DNA from: JACQNR01 sp049515175
GTDB taxonomy: Bacteria; Acidobacteriota; Terriglobia; UBA7540
Assembly: GCA_049515175.1 (NCBI GenBank)
Contig: JBEKUI010000112.1
Coordinates: 1 to 13,164, forward strand
DNA length: 13,164 nucleotides
Direction of reading: 5' to 3'
How positions within the stretch are numbered: position 1 is the first letter of the stretch; each line of letters starts with the position of its first letter. This document shows positions 8,553 through 13,164 of this stretch, in pieces. The notes below the pieces were generated by a model that had not been told where the DNA came from, made no database searches, and was given only the letters and a program-made list of their open reading frames with translations. Both the position numbers and the translations under genes were made by a program.

Positions 8553-8584
8553 GTTTTGCTTCACCCAGGGATACTCAAACCAAA

Positions 8585-8612
8585 GAGGCTCCCACCGGGG
8601 CAGGAGCCTCTC
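8585..8612 (-). terminator. intrinsic terminator downstream of csp
   Basis: A perfect 9-bp stem AGAGGCTCC/GGAGCCTCT (8585-8593 with 8604-8612) has a 10-nt loop. On the minus strand it is followed by TTTGGTTTG. It begins 8 nt after the csp stop codon, so it most likely ends the csp transcript, making csp a single-gene unit. Confidence 0.8.
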
Positions 8613-8620
8613 TAGCTCAG

Positions 8621-8827
8621 CTACAGTTTCACGACGTTCTCAGCTTGCCAGCCCTTGGGGCCCTTGGTCACGGTGAACTCAACTGACTCGCCTTCACTGA
8701 GCGACTTGAACCCTTCTGCCTGGATGGCGGAGTGATGTACAAAAACGTCCTCGCCGGAAGTGCGCTGGATAAACCCGTAGCCCTTCGCGTCGTTAAACCA
8801 CTTTACTTTACCTTGTTCCTTTTCCAT
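8621..8827 (-). CDS. csp: cold shock domain protein, CspA family
   Basis: A 68-aa single cold-shock-domain protein, the usual length for the family. It binds single-stranded RNA and DNA, acting as an RNA chaperone and in some members as a transcription antiterminator. The RNA-binding motifs are intact: KWF (9-11), RNP1 KGYGFI (15-20) and RNP2 VFVHHSAI (28-35), with the C-terminal GWQAENVV strand. The only sensible start is the ATG at 8827, because an in-frame stop lies just upstream. The AGAGG at 8841-8845 is an unusually distant ribosome site (13 nt). A strong terminator-like hairpin lies 73 bp upstream, and a clear terminator follows the gene. Confidence 0.95.
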   Translation of the reverse strand: MEKEQGKVKWFNDAKGYGFIQRTSGEDVFVHHSAIQAEGFKSLSEGESVEFTVTKGPKGWQAENVVKL

Positions 8828-8848
8828 ACTCTATGTCACGCCTCTTTT

Positions 8849-8877
8849 GTTAAAGTCTTGTCGTTCCGCTTTCGCAA
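8849..8877 (-). promoter_or_regulatory. candidate csp-proximal promoter
   Basis: Minus-strand TTGCGA (8872-8877), 17-bp spacer, TTTAAC (8849-8854): 4/6 matches at each box. Transcription would begin near 8842, leaving only about 15 nt before the ATG. It lies downstream of the 8900-8924 terminator, so it would make csp independent of it. Confidence 0.3.
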
Positions 8878-8899
8878 CCACTCGCCAAAAACAAAAAAA

Positions 8900-8924
8900 G
8901 CCACAAAATCATTGATTTTGCGGC
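8900..8924 (-). terminator. strong intrinsic terminator upstream of csp
   Basis: A 12-bp stem with one mismatch (8900-8911 with 8913-8924, GCCACAAAATCA/TGATTTTGCGGC) and a tiny loop is followed on the minus strand by TTTTTTTGTTTTT. This is the clearest terminator in the window. It could end a transcript from the 79-aa gene (stop at 9198, about 270 bp away) or act as an attenuator inside a csp leader. Confidence 0.85.
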
Positions 8925-8969
8925 CTTCTAGTGTCTCGACTGGGTCACAAAAACTGATCAAGCATAGTT

Positions 8970-8999
8970 AGTATACACCCGGAGGTGGGTTTGCACCAA
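8970..8999 (-). promoter_or_regulatory. candidate csp-distal promoter
   Basis: Minus-strand TTGGTG (8994-8999), 18-bp spacer, TATACT (8970-8975). The -10 has 5/6 matches and the -35 has 3/6. A transcript from about 8963 would run about 40 nt into the 8900-8924 terminator before reaching csp. Confidence 0.35.
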
Positions 9000-9197
9000 C
9001 ATGTATTTGGGGCTCACGTGTGTCCTCATTCCACCCGTAGCAATGGGTCCCTCCCGTGCTGCTTGTAGGCAGTCACTGCGTGGGCGGCGGGGGCGCCGAT
9101 GCTACCTCCACCGACTGGGCGCGTTCTCCCTTTGCATCTCAGCTCCGAAGCCGCGCCCGGCGTGCTTCGCAAACCTTCAAGGCCCATCGCCGGAGGT

Positions 9198-9437
9198 TCA
9201 TCTGCCGACGTAAGCGATCAGTACTTCAACGCGGTTCACTGTGTCGATCAGTCCTTGCACTTCCCCCTGGGCCTCCAGAAGTTTCTCCATCAAACAGACC
9301 GAGGGACGCATCAGGGCATCGGCGTTCCCAGGCTCTTCCTCGATCCGGGATTTAACGATGCTGACGCACCTCTGGATCTGTTCCACGCAACGGAGCGCCA
9401 ACTCCAGGTTGCTCTTGTCGAGTTCGAGTTCGGACAT
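9198..9437 (-). CDS. small helical hypothetical protein, 79 aa
   Basis: No function recognised. The protein is acidic to neutral and almost entirely helix-forming (MSELELDKSNLELALRCVEQ, then IVKSRIEEEP, LMEKLLEAQGEVQGLIDTVN), suggesting a two-helix hairpin or coiled coil; no signal peptide or membrane segment. The gene call rests on an excellent ribosome site, AGGAG at 9444-9448 with 6-nt spacing to the ATG at 9437, and on a plausible promoter just upstream. The frame extends to 9461, but those eight residues lie upstream of and across the ribosome site. It shares its promoter layout with the 93-aa membrane protein gene at 9853-10134. Confidence 0.65.
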   Translation of the reverse strand: MSELELDKSNLELALRCVEQIQRCVSIVKSRIEEEPGNADALMRPSVCLMEKLLEAQGEVQGLIDTVNRVEVLIAYVGR

Positions 9438-9456
9438 ACAGTTCTCCTCAGAGCCG

Positions 9457-9505
9457 AGCATAGGTGCACCGGCAGGCTCTCACAATGACACTGACGTACC
9501 AGTAC
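9457..9505 (-). promoter_or_regulatory. promoter of the 79-aa gene with upstream GTACTGGTAC box
   Basis: Minus-strand order: GTACTGGTAC (9496-9505), 10 bp, TTGTGA (9480-9485, 4/6), 17 bp, TATGCT (9457-9462, 4/6). The predicted start near 9450 leaves just enough leader for the AGGAG site. The box is a GTAC-NN-GTAC near-palindrome centred about -50, an activator-like position. The same arrangement occurs at 10163-10211. Confidence 0.5.
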
Positions 9506-9557
9506 TCCGGTCATGCCGATGATTGGGGGCTAGAGACTGGGGCCTGGGTTTGGACGC

Positions 9558-9585
9558 GGGAGCGTGGGACAGGGATATGGGAGGG
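9558..9585 (+). other. G-quadruplex consensus tract
   Basis: Five GGG runs (9558-9560, 9566-9568, 9572-9574, 9579-9581, 9583-9585) with loops of 5, 3, 4 and 1 nt satisfy the G3+N1-7 rule. Further runs at 9525-9529, 9539-9542 and 9546-9548 extend the G-rich region. It is non-coding and upstream of the 79-aa gene's promoter. Confidence 0.6.
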
Positions 9586-9681
9586 AACGGACCGCTCTCC
9601 CCTCTTATGGGCATTTCCGCGGAACAAGAGTGGGAACGTCAGCCGCCGGCTGGGCGCTCGGGACTTAATTTCAGGAGGCCG

Positions 9682-9708
9682 CGGGGGCGCGCTGGGTACG
9701 CGCCCCCG
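9682..9708. repeat. GC-rich inverted repeat (hairpin)
   Basis: A perfect 10-bp stem CGGGGGCGCG/CGCGCCCCCG with a 7-nt loop. No T-tract follows on either strand, so it is not a standard intrinsic terminator. It lies about 145 bp past the stop of the 93-aa membrane protein gene. Confidence 0.6.
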
Positions 9709-9852
9709 GGTTAGGTGAGCAGGCTCTGGAGGGAAGAACCTAAACTCCTCTTATCGAATCCAATCGGCAAATGCCCTTCGATGCCAAGCTCCGGCCGATC
9801 GACGCCAACGTCACCAGCCAGCCTACCGCCGGTCAAATCGAGGAAGGGGATC

Positions 9853-10134
9853 CTAGTCCACGGGGTCTGAAAACCGGGACAGATTCCAGTTGGCGGACGG
9901 CAAAACTCCACGGTTTCGAGGGGCAAAACGGGAAGGGGTTTCGACTTCGTACGCAGGTCGTCGCTCGATCTTTGCATTGCCGCCCTTCCGTTTGGAGAAC
10001 GTGTCCAGAAACCTCAGGACACCCAAACCTATGGCGAGTAATGCCCCGACCGTCAGTCCGTTCTGCAGACCGGTCGTTCCCGAGTTCAACCAAATCAACC
10101 AAGCAGCACCTGCAATGATCTGAACCAGCAACAT
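9853..10134 (-). CDS. small two-helix membrane protein, 93 aa
   Basis: No family recognised. The N-terminus is a membrane hairpin: helix 1 at about residues 2-16 (LLVQIIAGAAWLIWL), a short polar turn, and helix 2 at about 27-42 (LTVGALLAIGLGVLRFL). A basic segment FSKRKGGNAKIERR follows, placing the tail in the cytoplasm by the positive-inside rule (inference). The last 30 residues are polar and low in structure. The start is the ATG at 10134, with an excellent GGGAGGTG site (10141-10148); the frame reads on to 10242 but there is no ribosome site there. Its promoter resembles that of the 79-aa gene, so the two may be co-regulated. Confidence 0.6.
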   Translation of the reverse strand: MLLVQIIAGAAWLIWLNSGTTGLQNGLTVGALLAIGLGVLRFLDTFSKRKGGNAKIERRPAYEVETPSRFAPRNRGVLPSANWNLSRFSDPVD

Positions 10135-10162
10135 CGACCTCACCTCCCGTTCAACATCTGCG

Positions 10163-10211
10163 ATTCTCGCGCATCGCCGATTGCTTGTGAATAGCGCGAA
10201 GGTACCAGTAC
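10163..10211 (-). promoter_or_regulatory. promoter of the 93-aa membrane protein gene with upstream GTACTGGTAC box
   Basis: Minus-strand order: GTACTGGTAC (10202-10211), 10 bp, TTCACA (10186-10191, 5/6), 17 bp, GAGAAT (10163-10168, 4/6). Predicted start is near 10156, about 22 nt ahead of the ATG. Box-to-promoter spacing is identical to that of the 79-aa gene. Here the box widens to the near-palindrome GGTACTGGTACC. Confidence 0.5.
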
Positions 10212-10254
10212 CAAGGTAGGGGGTGTTCTGAATCCATGCCAACTACATAAGCCG

Positions 10255-10283
10255 TTGATTCAAAATGAGATGGGCTTTATGGT
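10255..10283 (+). promoter_or_regulatory. candidate promoter of the first GYD gene
   Basis: TTGATT (10255-10260), 17-bp spacer, TATGGT (10278-10283): 4/6 matches at each box. The start would be near 10290, giving a leader of about 157 nt that includes two hairpins. Confidence 0.4.
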
Positions 10284-10298
10284 CAGAGGTTCATTGGA

Positions 10299-10340
10299 GG
10301 AAGCCAGACGGGCTGCATGGAGCCCGGGAAACAGGCTTCC
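10299..10340 (+). other. nested hairpin in the GYD-gene leader
   Basis: Outer arms GGAAGCC (10299-10305) and GGCTTCC (10334-10340) enclose an inner CGGGCT/AGCCCG stem (10309-10314 with 10321-10326). It resembles a structured RNA element, but I match it to no known riboswitch. Confidence 0.5.
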
Positions 10341-10351
10341 ACCAGATGGAG

Positions 10352-10385
10352 GGAGTCGTATTAACTCCTGTGTTTGATTTTTGTT
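10352..10385 (+). terminator. weak terminator-like hairpin ahead of the first GYD gene
   Basis: A 5-bp stem GGAGT/ACTCC (10352-10356 with 10364-10368) and a 7-nt loop are followed by TGTGTTTGATTTTTGTT. The stem is short; the T-rich tail is the better part of the evidence. It could be an attenuator about 60 nt before the GYD start. Confidence 0.35.
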
Positions 10386-10446
10386 GGAAAGTCAGCTATT
10401 TTGTCTTCTCGTCAGGGCCACAAATTCAGAATTAGGGGGGTGTTCT

Positions 10447-10767
10447 GTGCCGAAGTATCTTATCCAAGCAAGCTATCAGGCTGCGGGCGCAAAGGGGCTT
10501 ATGAGTGAAGGAGGCTCCAAGCGTCGCGATGCAGCTTCCAAGGCGATCAGTGCCGCAGGTGGCAAAGTGGAAGCCTTTTACTTTGCTTTTGGCGAGAATG
10601 ACGCGTATGTTGTCGTTGATCTGCCAGACAATGTCAGCGCGGCTGCAGCATCACTGGCCATCAATGCCTCAGGAGTTGTTCGCACCGCTACGACAGTGCT
10701 GCTGACTCCCGAGGAAGTGGATGCTGCGGCGAAGAAGACCGTACCTTATCGCGCGCCCGGACAGTAG
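10447..10767 (+). CDS. GYD domain-containing protein (first copy)
   Basis: A 106-aa protein that is essentially one GYD domain, a small alpha/beta-barrel-like fold common in soil bacteria and without a firm biochemical role that I know of. Family marks are PKYLIQASYQAAGAKGL at the N-terminus, the GGSKRRDAASKAISAAGGKV helix, EAFYFAFGENDAYVVVDLPD, and LLTPEEVDAA near the end. The start is taken as the GTG at 10447, giving M-PKYLIQ as in the family. A G-run lies a few bases upstream as a ribosome site; the alternative TTG at 10381 adds residues with no family match. It is paralogous to the GYD gene at 11704-11997 and convergent with the PEBP-like gene. Confidence 0.85.
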   Translation: MPKYLIQASYQAAGAKGLMSEGGSKRRDAASKAISAAGGKVEAFYFAFGENDAYVVVDLPDNVSAAAASLAINASGVVRTATTVLLTPEEVDAAAKKTVPYRAPGQ

Positions 10768-10855
10768 GCGGACAGCAGAACCGAAATCACACGGTGGTAG
10801 GCTCCGAACTGCGTCAGCCTGCCCCGCTCTCTCTCGTGCGCTCCGCGTCCCTATC

Positions 10856-11422
10856 CTATTGCCTGCGGCCATACCGGCCGCGGAGTTGCGCCTCGCCAAG
10901 AACGCGACCCTTCATCGCATTTTCTAATTCGAACTTTGTCGCGCCCGGCTTTAGGCCGAGCCTTGCACCCAGTGCGTAGAGCCTGAAATGGTAAAGATGT
11001 TCTGGCCCGGGCGGCGGGCAGGGACCTTCGTAGCCGATTTTCGGTTCGCCATTGACCCCGTTGCGTGCGCCGCTGGCAAGCTCTTCTTTCTTGGGCACAT
11101 TCTCCGGGAGACCGTGTGCACTCGCGGGCAGATCGTAAATCACCCAGTGCACCCACGTGTTCGGCCGCGCGTCGGGATCGTCCATAATGAGCGTAAAGCT
11201 GTTCGTCTCGTTAGGGGCGCCGGTCCAGGACAGCGCCGGCGAGATATCCTGACCGTCACAGGTGTACTTCGTCGGAATCGTGCCTTGATCCTGGAATGCG
11301 GCGGAGGTCAGCCTCAGCGTTCCCGCCTGGGCGTGCAGCTCGGAGGACATTCCTCCCAGAATCAACGTGTGTAAGGTTGACGCCAGCAACAGAATGAATA
11401 CCTTCATAGAGAAACTGGGCAT
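10856..11422 (-). CDS. secreted YbhB/YbcL (PEBP-like) family protein
   Basis: A 188-aa protein of the bacterial YbhB/YbcL branch of the phosphatidylethanolamine-binding protein superfamily. A signal peptide at residues 1-33 (likely cut after AQA) sends it out of the cytoplasm, where many bacterial family members are found. Ligand-pocket motifs are intact: DPDAR (82-86), His92 in WVHWVIYDLP, GYEGPCPP (130-137) and HLYHFRLYAL (142-151). Cys55 and Cys135 may form a disulfide. The ligand is unknown. The start is the ATG at 11422, with AAGGAG (11429-11434) at good spacing; a second ATG at 11407 is also possible and would still leave a signal peptide. It sits between the two GYD genes. Confidence 0.92.
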   Translation of the reverse strand: MPSFSMKVFILLLASTLHTLILGGMSSELHAQAGTLRLTSAAFQDQGTIPTKYTCDGQDISPALSWTGAPNETNSFTLIMDDPDARPNTWVHWVIYDLPASAHGLPENVPKKEELASGARNGVNGEPKIGYEGPCPPPGPEHLYHFRLYALGARLGLKPGATKFELENAMKGRVLGEAQLRGRYGRRQ

Positions 11423-11654
11423 GGCGGGCTCCTTTGAACGATGTTGCTAGATAGGGGGATTGTTTCATGCCCTGGATCAAAAGAGCAAGACGTAGGATCC
11501 CCAAAGGATCGAAAAGATCTCGACGCACGCGGGAATCTTTTCGGGAGAGGGAGACGCATGGTTCTCCCCGACCCAAGCATGGGCATAAACAGCTCTTGGG
11601 CCGGATCCTGCACGGGCTTGGGACGGACCCGACGGCGTGTACGTTTTGAACAAA

Positions 11655-11698
11655 GTCGTGAATTCGGGGCACATGTCTATGTGCCCCGACTTCACGAC
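11655..11698 (-). terminator. long hairpin terminator after the second GYD gene
   Basis: Two 20-nt arms (11655-11674 and 11679-11698) pair with one mismatch around a 4-nt loop, with TTTGTT following on the minus strand. The hairpin begins 5 bp beyond the stop codon of the GYD gene. It is longer than most intrinsic terminators, and the arms include CGGGGCACAT/ATGTGCCCCG. Confidence 0.75.
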
Positions 11699-11703
11699 AT
11701 CAA

Positions 11704-11997
11704 CTACGGCAGCGAGGAAATAATCTTGCGGTACTCCGCTTCGGTAAATGCCTTCAGCGTCTCCGTTCTGACGCCCCCTGCCGCGCCGAGAGCCAACGCG
11801 GCCTTCGCAGCTGTTTCGTCATCGGGGAATTCCGAAATGGTTACAAAGTCACACCGACCCATGGTCATATAGAACGCCGTCATTTTTCCCCCGGCAGCCG
11901 CAAAAGCTTTCTTGGCTGCATCCAGGCGGGTAGGGCTTTGCTTCACGTTTTCGATCCCTTTCTGCGTCCAACTCCCGAGCACGATGTAAGCGGGCAT
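11704..11997 (-). CDS. GYD domain-containing protein (second copy)
   Basis: A 97-aa single GYD-domain protein. Matching marks are MPAYIVLGSWTQKGIENVK, then the DAAKKAFAAAGGKM helix, TAFYMTMGRCDFVTISEFPD, and a C-terminal helix FTEAEYRKIISSL. The start is the ATG at 11997, with GGAGG (12005-12009) 7 nt upstream; the frame reads on to 12042 but the added residues run through the ribosome site. It has an excellent promoter upstream and a terminator after it, so it looks like a single-gene unit. Function unknown; it differs from the first copy enough to suggest old paralogs rather than a recent duplication. Confidence 0.88.
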   Translation of the reverse strand: MPAYIVLGSWTQKGIENVKQSPTRLDAAKKAFAAAGGKMTAFYMTMGRCDFVTISEFPDDETAAKAALALGAAGGVRTETLKAFTEAEYRKIISSLP

Positions 11998-12040
11998 GGC
12001 TACTCCTCCAATCTTGAGTTCAAGTCCGTGGAATGGGGTC

Positions 12041-12068
12041 ATTATGACCTTGCCGGGGCAGATGTCAA
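12041..12068 (-). promoter_or_regulatory. strong promoter of the second GYD gene
   Basis: Minus-strand TTGACA (12063-12068, perfect), 16-bp spacer, CATAAT (12041-12046, 5/6). The predicted start near 12034 gives a leader of about 37 nt carrying the GGAGG site. It is the best sigma-70-type promoter I see in the window. Confidence 0.75.
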
Positions 12069-12229
12069 GTTTCGGAAGAAGACAGAATGTAGTTCCTCAG
12101 CCCTTTCGTCATCGGTAAGGGAATTGCTCTGGATTGAGCACCTGAGGGCGCCTACCATAGGAAGGGTGAGCGAAGCCCCAGTCATTTTGTCTTTCTTGCA
12201 TTCAAACTGTCATCTAGGAGCGTGTCTTG

Positions 12230-13164
12230 ATGAAGCCTTCCAAACCTCCAAAGCTTGAAGCGGCCCATGATATTCTGCGCGGGCGCCAGCATCCGTTGGA
12301 CGTTTTCTTCGCGCCGGAGCGTGTGGCCGTAATCGGCGCCACAGAAAACCCCGGCAGCGTTGGGCGCACACTCTTTTGGAACCTAATCAGCAACCCCTTT
12401 GGCGGGGCGGTCTTCCCGGTCAATCCCAAGCGATCGCACGTTTTGGGCGTGAAAGCCTATCCGAACATTCGCGCCATCCCGGAACAGATCGACTTGGCTG
12501 TCATCGTCACGCCTGCGGTCTCGGTGCCCAAAGTGGTTCACGATTGCGTGGATGCGAAGGTCAAGGCAGCCATCGTCATCTCGGCAGGGTTCAAGGAACT
12601 TGGAGCCGAAGGAGCGAAACTCGAGCAGGAGACCCTAGCCGAGGCGCGGCGCGGGAAAATCCGCATCATAGGGCCGAATTGTCTGGGCGTAATGAGTCCA
12701 ACGACCGGACTGAATGCCACCTTCGCTGCGGCGATGGCCCGGCCCGGGAACATCGGTTTTATCAGTCAAAGTGGCGCATTATGTACTGCCGTACTTGACT
12801 GGAGCCTGCGCGAGATGGTGGGCTTTAGCGCGTTCATCTCCATCGGCGCCATGGCCGATGTGGGCTGGGGCGACCTGATCGATTATCTCGGCGATGACCC
12901 GCGCACACGAAGCATCATCCTCTACATGGAATCCATCGGCGACGCCCGGGGATTTCTCTCCGCCGCGCGCGACGTGGCACTCTCGAAGCCGATTATTGTG
13001 ATCAAAGCCGGACGGAGCGAAGCGGCGGCTAAGGCGGCGGCTTCCCACACGGGAACACTCGCCGGCAGCGACGAAGTCCTGGCGGCGGCGTTTCGGCGTT
13101 GCGGCGTGTTGCGCGTGCAGACCATGGGCCAACTCTTTTACGTGGCTGAAGTGCTCAGCAAGCA
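12230..13164 (+). CDS. acyl-CoA synthetase (ADP-forming) / Pat-like protein, 5' part
   Basis: A frame open from ATG 12230 to the window end, 311 residues seen with no stop; the rest lies outside. The visible part is the CoA-binding Rossmann domain (RVAVIGATENPGSVGRTL) and the two succinyl-CoA-synthetase-like domains. Motifs include IRIIGPNCLGVMSP, IGFISQSGALC, and SHTGTLAGSD with His273, the expected phosphorylated histidine. The variant GAMADVGWGDLIDYL resembles, from memory, the large NDP-forming acyl-CoA synthetases that often carry a GNAT acetyltransferase domain (Pat/PatZ type). Whether this one has the ATP-grasp and GNAT parts cannot be seen. It may make acetyl-CoA or, if Pat-like, acetylate proteins. 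TAGGAG (12215-12220) lies 9 nt before the start. Confidence 0.88.
   Translation, partial: MKPSKPPKLEAAHDILRGRQHPLDVFFAPERVAVIGATENPGSVGRTLFWNLISNPFGGAVFPVNPKRSHVLGVKAYPNIRAIPEQIDLAVIVTPAVSVPKVVHDCVDAKVKAAIVISAGFKELGAEGAKLEQETLAEARRGKIRIIGPNCLGVMSPTTGLNATFAAAMARPGNIGFISQSGALCTAVLDWSLREMVGFSAFISIGAMADVGWGDLIDYLGDDPRTRSIILYMESIGDARGFLSAARDVALSKPIIVIKAGRSEAAAKAAASHTGTLAGSDEVLAAAFRRCGVLRVQTMGQLFYVAEVLSK

Larger units (their letters stand above)
8828..9197. other. non-coding stretch upstream of csp
   Basis: About 370 bp with no convincing gene. It holds two candidate csp promoters and an intrinsic terminator between them (listed separately). The part from 9001 to 9197 shows no further feature I can support; short plus-strand frames there lack ribosome sites and have Arg/Pro/Ser-rich composition typical of chance frames. 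Confidence 0.6.
9438..9852. other. non-coding stretch between two small minus-strand genes
   Basis: About 415 bp without a supported gene. From left to right it holds the promoter and upstream box of the 79-aa gene (9457-9505), a G-rich tract with G-quadruplex consensus (9525-9585), a GC-rich 10-bp hairpin (9682-9708), and from 9711 to 9852 nothing I recognise. Frames here overlap on several strands and have no ribosome sites. Confidence 0.6.
10135..10446. other. divergent intergenic region between the 93-aa membrane protein and GYD genes
   Basis: About 312 bp. It holds the minus-strand promoter and GTACTGGTAC box (10163-10211), a direct repeat (10219-10230, with its second copy at 10436-10447), a candidate plus-strand promoter (10255-10283), a nested hairpin (10299-10340), and a terminator-like hairpin (10352-10385) before the GYD start. 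No gene is seen. Confidence 0.6.

Noticed and set aside
9486..9505. TGGTAC in the shared box read as a sigma-54 -24 element
   Set aside because: Neither copy has the GC of a -12 TTGC element at the required distance, so a sigma-54 promoter does not fit.
9871..9916. AAACCG...CGGTTT inverted pair around a CCGGGACAGATTCC segment, recalling dispersed repeats in some genomes
   Set aside because: The arms are only 6 bp and 34 bp apart, and the repeat resemblance is from memory. It overlaps the 3' end of the small membrane protein gene, so no mobile element is claimed.
10790..10826. AGGCT/AGCCT inverted repeat between the convergent GYD and PEBP-like genes
   Set aside because: Short stem, long loop and no T-tract on either strand; not supported as a terminator.
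11467..11649. A 60-residue very basic plus-strand frame after a G-run
   Set aside because: The spacing from the G-run is acceptable, but the frame is simply Arg/Lys-rich with no family pattern, and nothing else supports it. The 280-bp gap 11423-11703 is otherwise empty apart from the ribosome site of the PEBP-like gene and the long hairpin.
12376..12798. A 140-residue frame inside the acyl-CoA synthetase gene
   Set aside because: It is a shifted frame of a gene that is open with family motifs from 12230 to the window end.

Overview
The window is about 13 kb of GC-rich bacterial chromosome with ordinary housekeeping genes and several small genes of a stress-response kind. It contains no tRNA, rRNA, transposase, integrase or CRISPR array that I can see. 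The gene mix suggests an uncultured or less-studied Acidobacteriota-type bacterium: a YifB/ComM-like ATPase, Tdh, YggX, a UPF0182 giant membrane protein, GYD-domain proteins, a secreted PEBP-like protein and a Pat/ADP-forming acyl-CoA synthetase. The taxon is inferred from memory of gene content, not from a search.

Layout, left to right. (1) The 3' part of a Mg-chelatase-like ComM/YifB gene (+) converges with threonine 3-dehydrogenase (tdh, -). (2) yggX (+) is divergent from tdh; the 218-bp gap carries candidate promoters for both. (3) A long minus-strand block follows, in transcription order: csp, a 97-aa hypothetical, glpK, a secreted hemicentin-like beta-sandwich protein, then the 910-aa UPF0182 membrane protein. 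glpK and the secreted protein are 27 bp apart. A strong hairpin lies directly after csp, and an excellent intrinsic terminator with a long T-tract lies upstream of csp. (4) From 8.8 to 12.0 kb the DNA is sparsely coding, with small genes: a 79-aa helical protein (-), a 93-aa two-helix membrane protein (-), two GYD-domain proteins (one +, one -) and a secreted YbhB/PEBP-like protein (-). (5) At the right edge is the 5' part of an ADP-forming acyl-CoA synthetase / Pat-like gene (+), cut by the window end.

The most interesting signals are regulatory. The two unknown small minus-strand genes each have the same near-palindrome, GTACTGGTAC, exactly 10 bp upstream of a plausible -35 box, followed by a 17-bp spacer and a -10 box. 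This suggests one activator controls both. The first GYD gene has a leader of about 157 nt with a nested hairpin and a terminator-like hairpin. The csp gene may lie behind a terminator that could act as an attenuator. The most interesting protein is the secreted 398-aa product. Its order of segments resembles the region that follows the vWA domain in animal hemicentins and VWA7, here on a bacterial signal peptide with no vWA domain.
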